Assembly (NCBI GenBank): GCA_036010905.1
Contig: DASCMH010000008.1
Span: 124,001 to 188,000, forward strand
Length of the DNA stretch: 64,000 bases
Origin: SMWD01 sp002729875
GTDB taxonomy: Bacteria; Pseudomonadota; Gammaproteobacteria; Steroidobacterales; GCA-2729495
Direction: 5' to 3'
Under the pieces are notes generated by a model. That model was not told the origin of the DNA. It did not search any database and saw only the letters and a program-made list of their open reading frames with translations. This document shows, in pieces, positions 54,734 through 63,532 of this stretch (the stretch's first letter is position 1; every line of letters starts with the position of its first letter). The translations under genes were made by a program, and so were the position numbers.

Positions 54734-56539
54734 TTAAGGCTGGTGACATGCCACCCATGTTTCTCCATGCAATGCCATGGCCGGCGGGCGTTGCTCACAC
54801 TCCGCCACAGCATTCGGGCAACGTGACTGAAATCCGCAACCAGCCGGGCTTTCCAACTGACCGGATACTTCACCTCGTACGGCAACGTGCTGGCGGCGGC
54901 GCTCAACTTCAGGATCGGGCACTGGCGCAGCGGCGATCAGTGCGCGAGTATACGGATGCCGGGGTTGAAAAAATAATTTGTCGGTTGCCGCTATTTCAAC
55001 CGCCTTGCCCAGATACATGACGATAACCCGGTGACTGATTCGCCGCACCACGGCCAGATCATGGGCAATAAAAACGATTGCCAGGTCCAGTTGCTGCTGC
55101 AGGTCAATCAACAGCCGGATAATCTGCGCCTGAACCGTCACATCCAGCGCACTGACGACCTCATCACAAATCAGCAGCCGGGGTTGTGAAATCAAAGCCC
55201 TGGCAATGCCAATCCGCTGGCACTGGCCTCCGGAAAATTCATGCGGATAGCGGTTCACACAAGAGGCATCCAGGCCAACCCTGGTTAACATGTCTGCAAC
55301 CCGGCGGGTACGATCTGCAGGATCCAGTTGAGGATAAAAAGTCTCCAGCGGTTCCATGACGATACGACCGATGGTCATGCGGGGATTCAGCGAGGCCAGC
55401 GGATCCTGAAAGATCATCTGCATATCCCGGCGCGCAGTGCGTAATTCCTCTCCATCCAGCGCAGACAAGTCACGATTCAACAGGCAGGTTGAACCGCCAC
55501 AGGAATCGACGAGCCTTAGCATGGCACGGGCCAGGGTTGATTTCCCACAGCCGGATTCACCGACAATACCAACTGTTTCACCCGGCCTGACTTCGATATT
55601 GATGTCATCGACCGCACGCAATACTTGTGGTGCTACAAACAAACGACCGCCCGACACGCTGAATTCAACGCTTACCCCTTTGGCAGACAACACCGGTTCA
55701 CCATCATTGGTCGGGGCTTTACGGGTAGGATCGGCATGCTCTCCATCGAGCCGCGGCACTGCATCGAGCAGGCTGCGCGTGTAATCGTTGCGCGAACGGT
55801 AAAAGACGTCTGCAGTACTGCCCGCTTCCTCCTGCATACCTTCATGCATGACCAGCACTCGATCGCAGCTACCTGCCACAACGCCAAGATCGTGAGTAAT
55901 CAGGATGACAGACGTCGAAAACTCACTGCGCAGTTCGTGCATCAGGTCAAGGATTTGTGCCTGTACCGTCACATCGAGCGCCGTGGTGGGTTCATCGGCA
56001 ATCAACAAAGCCGGCTTGCACAGCAGGGCGGTCGCAATCATCACCCGTTGCCGCATGCCACCGGACAATTCATGCGGGTACATGCCAAGACGGCGGCGGG
56101 CAGCGGTAATTTGCACGGCATCGAGCAACGCTTCACATTCTCGCCAGGCGGCGCGACGATCCATACCCTGATGCTGACGTAACACTGTCGACATCTGCCT
56201 GCCGATCGTAAGGTATGGATTCAACGAGGTCATCGGATCCTGAAAAATCATGGCGATTTGTGCGCCGCGGATGGTGCGCAGATGCGCTTCTGGCAATGCC
56301 AGCAAATCCTTGCCGTCAAACAGTGCCCTGCCGGCAGCTACACCATTGGCGGCCAGCAAACCCAGCAAGGCCAACACCGTTTGGCTCTTGCCGGAACCGG
56401 ATTCGCCGACGATACCAAGGGTCTCGCCAGTCGCGACGTTAAAATCAAGGTCCTGTACCGCATGGACCGGTCCGTCAGGAGTTGCAAAGGTCACATTGAG
56501 CCGGTCGACAGACAAGATGGTTGCGGGGCAAGCTTTCAT
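54734..56539 (-). CDS. oppDF: Peptide ABC transporter, fused double ATPase (OppD-OppF / YejF type)
   Basis: 601 residues carrying two complete nucleotide-binding domains in one chain. Domain 1: Walker A GESGSGKSQTVLALLGL near 41, signature LSGGMRQRVMIATALL, Walker B LLIADEPTTALDV. Domain 2: GESGCGKSTLARAMLRL near 335, FSGGQCQRIGIARALI, LLICDEVVSALDV. A C-terminal oligopeptide/HPY region (CGFQSRCPNAVAECEQRPPA) closes it. It powers import through the two permeases encoded just upstream (ATGA-type overlap with oppC). Confidence 0.92.
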   Translation of the reverse strand: MKACPATILSVDRLNVTFATPDGPVHAVQDLDFNVATGETLGIVGESGSGKSQTVLALLGLLAANGVAAGRALFDGKDLLALPEAHLRTIRGAQIAMIFQDPMTSLNPYLTIGRQMSTVLRQHQGMDRRAAWRECEALLDAVQITAARRRLGMYPHELSGGMRQRVMIATALLCKPALLIADEPTTALDVTVQAQILDLMHELRSEFSTSVILITHDLGVVAGSCDRVLVMHEGMQEEAGSTADVFYRSRNDYTRSLLDAVPRLDGEHADPTRKAPTNDGEPVLSAKGVSVEFSVSGGRLFVAPQVLRAVDDINIEVRPGETVGIVGESGCGKSTLARAMLRLVDSCGGSTCLLNRDLSALDGEELRTARRDMQMIFQDPLASLNPRMTIGRIVMEPLETFYPQLDPADRTRRVADMLTRVGLDASCVNRYPHEFSGGQCQRIGIARALISQPRLLICDEVVSALDVTVQAQIIRLLIDLQQQLDLAIVFIAHDLAVVRRISHRVIVMYLGKAVEIAATDKLFFQPRHPYTRALIAAAPVPDPEVERRRQHVAVRGEVSGQLESPAGCGFQSRCPNAVAECEQRPPAMALHGETWVACHQP

Positions 56540-57420
56540 AACGAAGCCCCACGATCACGCGGATCGAGCGCATCTCGCAAACCATCACCCAGAAAATTGA
56601 AACAAAATAGCGTGATGGTCAGAAACACCGCCGGAAATATAAGCATCCACGGTGCATTCTCCATTTCCTGCGCACCTTCGTTAACCAATGCTCCCCATGA
56701 CGTCATCGGTTCTTGTACACCAAGACCCAGAAAGCTTAAAAATGATTCAACCAGGATGACCTGGGGAATGGTCAGGGTAACGTAGACCGCCACAACACCG
56801 AGCAGGTTCGGCACAATATGGCGCCCAATGATACGCGCCGTAGTTACGCCACCGGCACGTGCTGCCTCAATAAACTCGCGGTTCTTCAAACTCAGCGTCT
56901 GACCGCGCACTATCCTCGCCATATCCAGCCAATTGATGGCGCCAATGGCGACAAAAATCAACAGGATGTTGCGGCCAAAAAATACCATTAGCAGGATGAC
57001 GAGAAACATGAATGGCAACGCATAAAGAATATCGACAATCCGCATCATGACCTGATCGACACGGCCACCAAAATACCCGGATACAGCGCCATAGGTAATA
57101 CCGATTACCAGGCTTACCAGTGTCGCAACAATACCTACCAACAACGAGATGCGCCCGCCCTGCAGTGTCCGTACCAGCAAATCCCGACCGAGTGCGTCAG
57201 TGCCGAACCAGTGTCCGCTACTGATCGATGGGGCGATTGAAATGTTGTCCCAGTCTGTTGCATCAATACTGTACGCACTGAACAACGGCCCGACGATGAC
57301 TGCGATCGTGAATAGCGCAAGAATAACCAATGCGGTAATTGCCGCACGATTTCTGCGCAGTACCACCCATGCGTCGTGCCAGAGACTGCGACCGATCGAC
57401 TGCCTGATTGATTCGCTCAC
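56536..57420 (-). CDS. oppC: Peptide ABC transporter permease OppC
   Basis: 294 residues, inner membrane. N-terminal OppC helix (LWHDAWVVLRRNRAAITALVILALF), then the permease core GTDALGRDLLVRTLQGGRISLLVG and EAA loop EFIEAARAGGVTTARIIGRHIVPN. Five to six membrane helices. It overlaps both its neighbours by 4 bp, so the opp genes are tightly coupled. Confidence 0.93.
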   Translation of the reverse strand: MSESIRQSIGRSLWHDAWVVLRRNRAAITALVILALFTIAVIVGPLFSAYSIDATDWDNISIAPSISSGHWFGTDALGRDLLVRTLQGGRISLLVGIVATLVSLVIGITYGAVSGYFGGRVDQVMMRIVDILYALPFMFLVILLMVFFGRNILLIFVAIGAINWLDMARIVRGQTLSLKNREFIEAARAGGVTTARIIGRHIVPNLLGVVAVYVTLTIPQVILVESFLSFLGLGVQEPMTSWGALVNEGAQEMENAPWMLIFPAVFLTITLFCFNFLGDGLRDALDPRDRGASL

Positions 57421-58382
57421 AATCTTACGCGCGGGTCGAGCCAGCCGTAGACCAGGTCAACAAAGAAATTAAATATGATAATCAGTGAGCCGTAGAACAC
57501 GACCACCCCCATGACAAGCGTGTAATCGCGATTCAGCGCCCCCTGCACAAAAAACCGGCCCAGACCTGGAATGCCGAATATCTGCTCGATGACCACGGAA
57601 CCGGTTATGACGGCAGCCGTTGCAGGACCGAGATATGAAATAACCGGCAACAATGCGGGTTTGAGTGCATGCAGCACTATAATCCGGGGCATCGTCAAAC
57701 CCTGGGCACGAGCTGTGCGAATAAACGGGCTGCGTAACACTTCTATCATACTGCCGCGCATCAGGCGCGCAATATATGCGATTTGCGGCATTGCCAGGGC
57801 AATAACAGGCAACAACAAATGCCTGACCTCTCCATCACCAAGACCACCGGCCGGCAGCCATCGCAAGCCGACGGCGAACAACAGGATTAGTAATGGTGCA
57901 ACGACAAAATTCGGGATAGAGATGCCGACCATCATTGCCGTCATGACACTGTAATCAGCAGTCGTATTTTGTTTCAAAGCTGCGTACGCACCGGCGCTGA
58001 TACCGACCATAAGCGCCAGCAGCATCGCCAGGCCGCCTAGTCGTAACGACACCGGAAACCCGCTGCGAATCAATTCCGTCACACTGAAATCACGATACTG
58101 AAACGATGGGCCAAAATCACCCCGGGCAAGATTGGCCAGGTAGCGACCAAACTGTTGGTACAGCGGCTCATCCAGATGATACGCATTGCGCAGGTTGGCC
58201 TCGACTTCTGCCGGGAGTTGATTCTCGCTATCGAACGGGCCTCCCGGCGCCGCACGTATCAACATGAATGCCAGGGCAATCAGGATGAATAATGTTGGGA
58301 TCGCGCTAAGCAGACGACGCAGCATAAAATTCAGCATGGAATACAGACTCCGATCTCCAATACTTTTCTGGTACAGCCCCAA
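57417..58382 (-). CDS. oppB: Peptide ABC transporter permease OppB
   Basis: 321 residues. First helix LLSAIPTLFILIALAFMLIRAAPGGPF is the DppB/OppB hallmark. EAA-type loop SPFIRTARAQGLTMPRIIVLHALKPALLPV near 225. C-terminal VIEQIFGIPGLGRFFVQGALNRDY. Lies 47 bp after oppA. Confidence 0.93.
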   Translation of the reverse strand: MGLYQKSIGDRSLYSMLNFMLRRLLSAIPTLFILIALAFMLIRAAPGGPFDSENQLPAEVEANLRNAYHLDEPLYQQFGRYLANLARGDFGPSFQYRDFSVTELIRSGFPVSLRLGGLAMLLALMVGISAGAYAALKQNTTADYSVMTAMMVGISIPNFVVAPLLILLFAVGLRWLPAGGLGDGEVRHLLLPVIALAMPQIAYIARLMRGSMIEVLRSPFIRTARAQGLTMPRIIVLHALKPALLPVISYLGPATAAVITGSVVIEQIFGIPGLGRFFVQGALNRDYTLVMGVVVFYGSLIIIFNFFVDLVYGWLDPRVRL

Positions 58383-58429
58383 ACCGGCTTATACAGGCGT
58401 AACCTTAGCAACGATTTTCTGATCTTTTA

Positions 58430-60094
58430 TCAATGCTGCAGAATATAAAAATTCTTCGTGTAGTGATGATCCATGATATTTGGCTGCCGACCTCCAACCC
58501 AGCTCTTTATCAGGTGTTTGGATACATAAAAATAAATCGGAATAATCGGCATGTCTTCAAGCAGGACATGCTCAGCCTGATTAAGAAAATCCGCACGTGC
58601 CTGCAAATCTGTCTCATCAGCTGCACGCTCAATCAACTCATCATAGCGTGAACTGCTATAACCTGAATGGTTCATTTCATTTGCCGAGTGCATTAATTGT
58701 GCAAATGTGAATACGTCATTGTAATCGCCAATCCAGCCAGCCCGAAAAATCTGAGTGATTTTCATAAGCTTGCGGGTTGCAAGAAAAACTTTCCATTCCT
58801 GATTCAATAATTTTGTTTCGACGCCAAGTGTTTGTTTCCACATCGAAGCAATAGCAACACTAAGCCGTTTGTGATTTGCGCTGGTGTTGTACAGCAACTC
58901 GATCTTCAGTGGTTTATCGATGGAGTAGCCGGCCTCAGAATAAAGACGTTGTGCTTCAGCGTTACGTTCGGCCTGTGTCCAGCCGGCCCATTCAGAAGCA
59001 ACCTGTTTATAGCCGGCCATCTGCGGCACCCAGCCGTAGGCCGGTATTTCTCCGGCATTTGTAATCCGGCTGGTAATAATGTCCCGATCAATCGCCAGCG
59101 AAAGTGCGCGACGCAGTTGCAGATTATTTTTAAACGGTTCACGCGTCATATTGAAGCCAAAATAATAGCTACCAAGATACGGTGAAATAACCAGCTGATC
59201 TGCAAGATTTTCACGAATCCATGGTAACTGCTGATACGGTATCTCTTCGGTAATATCGAGTTCATCTGCGCGAAACCGCTTCAGCTCTGCATCCTGATTC
59301 TCGATTGAATAGTAGTACACGCTATCTATCGTCGTGGCGGCATTGTCCCGATAAAATTTGTTACGAATAAGCTTTATGTGGGATTGGACGACCCATTCAT
59401 CCAGTGTATAAGCGCCATTACCGATCAGGCGGCCCTCACGTGCAAACTGATTACCGTATTGCCCAACCGAAGCGCGATGTACCGGATACGTCGTAGAATG
59501 AGTCAGCAGGCCGAGCAAATAAGCGGTAGGCCGCTGCAACCTGATAACCAGTGTTAATGCATCCAGAGCTTCGACGCCAAGTTCCTCGGGTGATTTTTCA
59601 CCCGTGATGACCTCCATTGCATTTACGATTGGCTCCAGGATGCTCGAGTAGTGCGACATCGTTGCCGGATCAGTGCTCCGTCGCAAACTAAATACAAAAT
59701 CCTCTGCCGTAAGCGGGTCGCCGTTACTCCATTTTGCATCGTCATGCAGATGAAACGTGTAAACAAGTCCATCCGCACTGATATCCCAGCTTTTCGCAAC
59801 CCCGGGCACGATCGAGCCATCCGGTGCTTCAATCGTCAAACCTTCGAAAAGGTCACGCAGGATGTTAGCCGACGGAACGCCCTCGGCACGATGCGGATCA
59901 AGTGTTTGCGGCCCTGTTCCATTCCCCACATGCAGCGTTTGATCCGCCGCCAGTTCGGTGCCCGATGGACCGCCAATCTCGACCGCAGCTTGCGGCGAAC
60001 CCGCTTCATTACCGCCGCAGCCACCAAGCAGTGCCGCGACAATCGCAAGGCATGCGAGGCTTACGGACGCTGTAAATGAAATCGAACCCGGCAC
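58430..60094 (-). CDS. oppA: Oligopeptide-binding lipoprotein OppA
   Basis: Family 5 extracytoplasmic solute-binding protein. I start at the GTG at 60094 (MPGSISFTASVSLACLAIVAALLGGC), which gives a clean lipoprotein signal with an LLGGC lipobox, follows a GAGAG box, and lies 7 bp after the mnmG stop. The frame also opens at 60151, inside mnmG. The mature protein has TLHVGNGTGPQTLDPHRAEG, the typical N-terminus, LFEGLTIEAPDGSIVPGVAKSWDIS, and LRRALSLAIDRDIITSRI. About 554 residues. Its closeness to mnmG suggests readthrough from the mnmG promoter. Confidence 0.92.
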   Translation of the reverse strand: MPGSISFTASVSLACLAIVAALLGGCGGNEAGSPQAAVEIGGPSGTELAADQTLHVGNGTGPQTLDPHRAEGVPSANILRDLFEGLTIEAPDGSIVPGVAKSWDISADGLVYTFHLHDDAKWSNGDPLTAEDFVFSLRRSTDPATMSHYSSILEPIVNAMEVITGEKSPEELGVEALDALTLVIRLQRPTAYLLGLLTHSTTYPVHRASVGQYGNQFAREGRLIGNGAYTLDEWVVQSHIKLIRNKFYRDNAATTIDSVYYYSIENQDAELKRFRADELDITEEIPYQQLPWIRENLADQLVISPYLGSYYFGFNMTREPFKNNLQLRRALSLAIDRDIITSRITNAGEIPAYGWVPQMAGYKQVASEWAGWTQAERNAEAQRLYSEAGYSIDKPLKIELLYNTSANHKRLSVAIASMWKQTLGVETKLLNQEWKVFLATRKLMKITQIFRAGWIGDYNDVFTFAQLMHSANEMNHSGYSSSRYDELIERAADETDLQARADFLNQAEHVLLEDMPIIPIYFYVSKHLIKSWVGGRQPNIMDHHYTKNFYILQH

Positions 60095-60101
60095 GATTCT
60101 C

Positions 60102-62009
60102 TCAGGCTCTTTTGAGCTGACGTTTTTTAATATGCACCAGCAGCAGGGCAATCGCCGCCGGCGTCATGCCGGAAATGCGTGCAGCCTGACCAAGTGTTGC
60201 AGGGCGCGTCATAACCAGTTTCTGGCGAATCTCATTCGACAACCCGCGCACGCCAAGGTAATCCAGATCTTCGGGAAGAATAGTCTGTTCATTGTTCCGT
60301 GCGCGATCAATTTCCTGCTGTTGTCTGCATACGTAGCCACTGTAACGCGCATCAATTTCAACCTGGTTATCAATCTGCTCGGTCATCTCGGGCGTTTCTT
60401 CCGGTTTCACTTCCCGCGCACCGACTGCTGCAATGCTGGTTAAAGTACGATAATCGAGTTCGGGTCGGCGCAGCAATTCAATGGCTTTTTGTTCGCGCCT
60501 GAGTGATCCGCCGAGACGAGCCTGCAGTACATCATCGAGATCACCGGGGCGCACCAGTTTTCCGGAAAGGCGGGCCGTTTCTTTTTCAATTCGCTCACGC
60601 TTGATCGCGAAAAATTGCCAGCGTGCGGCATCAATAAGTCCGAGATCACGACCGGTCTCGGTCAGACGCAGATCGGCATTATCTTCGCGCAATAACAAAC
60701 GATATTCTGCACGACTCGTAAACATCCGGTAAGGCTCCTGCGTGCCACGGGTGATCAGGTCATCGACCAACACACCCAGATATGCCTCATGCCGCTGTGG
60801 ATACCACGCGGATTTTTCCAGTGCCATGCGCGCGGCATTAATACCGGCCAGCAAGCCCTGCGCACCAGCCTCCTCATAACCCGTTGTGCCGTTAATTTGT
60901 CCGGCAAAGAACAAGCCGTTAATTACCTTGGTCTCGAGCGTTGCACGTAAATCACGCGGATCGAAATAATCGTACTCAATAGCATAGCCCGGACGGGTAA
61001 TTTTTGCGTCGGCAAAACCCGGAATCGTCGCAATGAACGCAAGCTGTGTATCGTAAGGCAGGCTTGTAGAAATGCCATTGGGATAGAGTTCAATAGAACT
61101 CAATCCCTCTGGCTCAACAAAAATCTGATGTGAATCCTTGTCGGCAAAGCGGGTAATCTTGTCTTCAATTGATGGGCAATAGCGCGGCCCAACCCCGTCA
61201 ATTGCACCGGTATAAAGTGGCGACCGGTCGAGAGCGCCCAGAATAATGTCATGTGTCGACGCTGTGGTTTTCGTAATATGACACGGCACCTGCTGCGGAT
61301 GCTCGGCCCTCTGACCAAGAAAAGAAAAAACCGGCGCCGGTTCATCGCCAAACTGTTGCGTCATCACGCTGAAGTCGACGGTTCGCGCATCGATCCGGGG
61401 CGGTGTGCCGGTTTTCAGGCGTCCGACGCGAAACGGCATTTCACGCAATCGATCTGCCAGGCGAATTGAAGCCGGGTCTCCGACCCGCCCGCCGCTATGG
61501 CTCGACTGGCCAATATGAATCAGGCCGCGCAAAAAAGTGCCAACGGTCAATACCACTGTCGGCGCATAAAATTTAGCACCCAGGCCGGTTACGATGCCGG
61601 TGACACGATCTCCGTCAAGTAACAAATCATCGACACTTTGTTGCATGAGTGACAGATTCGGCTGGTCATCCAGCATCCTGCGAATCACCTGCCGGTACAA
61701 AACTCGATCTGCCTGGGCTCGCGTTGCGCGTACCGCCGGTCCCTTGCTTGCATTAAGAATACGAAAATGAATACCGGCCCGATCAATTGCGCGTGCCATC
61801 AAACCACCCAACGCATCGATTTCCCGGGTCAGGTGGCCCTTACCGATGCCGCCAATAGCCGGATTGCAACTCATCTGGCCCAGTGTATCGAGATTCTGCG
61901 ACAGCAATAATGTGCGTGCACCGGCACGCGCGGCGGCGGCGGCGGCTTCTGCACCGGCATGTCCGCCACCAACCACGATGACCTCAAAATTTCTGTTCAC
62001 AATATCCAT
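60102..62009 (-). CDS. mnmG: tRNA uridine-5-carboxymethylaminomethyl modification enzyme MnmG (GidA)
   Basis: With MnmE it modifies U34 of several tRNAs; FAD-dependent. I start at the ATG at 62009 ([23 protein letters not shown]), giving 635 residues (E. coli 629). A GTG 51 bp upstream is in frame but adds no family sequence. FAD loop [39 protein letters not shown]-type segment, catalytic Cys in [17 protein letters not shown] near 260, [21 protein letters not shown], and C-terminal MnmE-binding domain ending [21 protein letters not shown]. mnmE is not in the window. Confidence 0.97.
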   Translation of the reverse strand: [635 protein letters not shown]

Positions 62010-62062
62010 GGCGCTGATTTCAAGGGCGGCCATTCTACTGTGGAAAGCCTGGTGGGTCACTA

Positions 62063-62185
62063 TTGTCCGATTTATTTCAGCAACTTACGTATGGTTAGCT
62101 GGTTACATCATGATTTGTCCGATATGCGCCATATTTAACATAATCGGACTGCCCGACATTGCCAATTGAATCACGGTATTGGCAA
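62063..62185. promoter_or_regulatory. mnmG promoter region with operator-like repeats
   Basis: Minus-strand promoter TTGGCA (62160-62165), 17-bp spacer, TATGTT (62137-62142). The word TTGTCCGAT occurs at 62063-62071 and 62115-62123, and its inverted 7-base core ATCGGAC at 62143-62149. A second inverted repeat TTGCCAAT/ATTGGCAA (62159-62166, 62178-62185) covers the -35. This density suggests a repressor or activator site between mnmG and the divergent GGDEF-like gene. Confidence 0.45.
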
Positions 62186-62200
62186 CATCAATCTGCCAGC

Positions 62201-63436
62201 ATGCACAATCCTTTTCCATCTGGTTCACCCACAGTGAGTACAACACCTGATTTCTCCAAGTTGATTGCCCCCGGTTCCGACAGCGATTTACCGCTGAGTG
62301 ATGCAATCACCAAATTGGTGACAATGGAACAATTTAACCTGGCCTTCGCAATCTACTGTGGCTGGTCGGTTATTGCCTGGCTCAGTCATATGGCCGGTAT
62401 GGTTTCAATCAGTATGCAGACCGCAGTAACAAACCTTATCGGTATTTGCGCTACCAACGTGCTGTTTTTCACCATCGCCCGCAGTCAAGCGCCACATAGA
62501 CCCAGCGAAGAAATAACAGCTCTTGCACAAAGTGTGGTTGGTATTGCCTGGGCCACACTGTTTACATTCATGAGTTCAGGCAGCCACGAACTAAGCATCG
62601 GCATTTATGCATCAGTCCTATTGTTCGCGATGCTGCGCGTCAGGCGAAATGTACTAAACCGGCTCACCGTCTTTGCTGTAAGCAGCTACTTGACCATATT
62701 CATCATCAAGATGCTAACCCGGGAACCGCCGTCAATAACCCCGGCCAGCCTGGTACAGATTTTGATCTTTATCAGCATCATGTTGTGCCTTGTGGGCACC
62801 GGCCGCTATGTTTACCGGCATTACAACCGTATTAAAGGCGAATACAGCCAACTGCAGCAAAGATTTCGCAGCGAATACGCAGGTAGTGGTGTTAATTCGG
62901 TGAATCGCCGCTATATCCTTGATCTTCTTGCACGTCATAAGGGTCGGACAGATCGCTCCAACATTACGTTTTGTATCTGTATCTTCAATGCCGATTATGT
63001 CGATATGACCACGCTAAAACCGCAACAGGACGTCAAACGGCTCGCCCTTAGAAATGTCGAAGCTGTCATCCGCGCAGAGCTACGTGACATGGACTCACTG
63101 AATGGCACCAGTTCTCACGATTGCTTCGAAGCCTATAGTGAAAAGACATTCATAGCGATCCTGCCCGACACAAATTTGACCGGCGCGCAATGTGCGGCAG
63201 AGCGGATTATAACTACCGCCACCATGCAGGACGATATAATCGACAATCACACCAGGTTGTGCGGTGGTGTTGCAGAATATCGTCGCGGGGAAATAATTTC
63301 TGTCTTACTTGAGCGCGCCGAAGAAGCGCTCAACACAGCGCGTGCATTGAATACCAGTTGCGTCTGCATTAGCGGCCATAGCCCGCCAAAAAAATATAAT
63401 GCTGCGGTTGTCCGCCTGAAAACAAGCCGCAGATAA
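62201..63436 (+). CDS. membrane protein with degenerate GGDEF domain
   Basis: 411 residues from the ATG at 62201; a TTG 42 bp upstream is in frame. Five to six hydrophobic segments fill about 45-205 (FNLAFAIYCGWSVIAWLSHM, AVTNLIGICATNVLFFTIA, VVGIAWATLFTFMSSG, LSIGIYASVLLFAML, LTVFAVSSYLTIFIIKML, LVQILIFISIMLCLVGTGRY). A GGDEF-like domain follows (about 240-400). The active motif is replaced: DCFEAYSEKTFIAILPDT stands where RxGGDEFxxxLPxT is expected. It therefore should not make c-di-GMP. It may bind a nucleotide or act as a scaffold. Divergent from mnmG. Confidence 0.7.
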   Translation: MHNPFPSGSPTVSTTPDFSKLIAPGSDSDLPLSDAITKLVTMEQFNLAFAIYCGWSVIAWLSHMAGMVSISMQTAVTNLIGICATNVLFFTIARSQAPHRPSEEITALAQSVVGIAWATLFTFMSSGSHELSIGIYASVLLFAMLRVRRNVLNRLTVFAVSSYLTIFIIKMLTREPPSITPASLVQILIFISIMLCLVGTGRYVYRHYNRIKGEYSQLQQRFRSEYAGSGVNSVNRRYILDLLARHKGRTDRSNITFCICIFNADYVDMTTLKPQQDVKRLALRNVEAVIRAELRDMDSLNGTSSHDCFEAYSEKTFIAILPDTNLTGAQCAAERIITTATMQDDIIDNHTRLCGGVAEYRRGEIISVLLERAEEALNTARALNTSCVCISGHSPPKKYNAAVVRLKTSRR

Positions 63437-63532
63437 CCGTTGCAATAAACCCGGGAGAACCTGACCGGGCCCACCCGGATGGCTATTTAATGTACCCGCA
63501 GCAACCAGTCGCCGTCCAAAGCGGCTGATATT

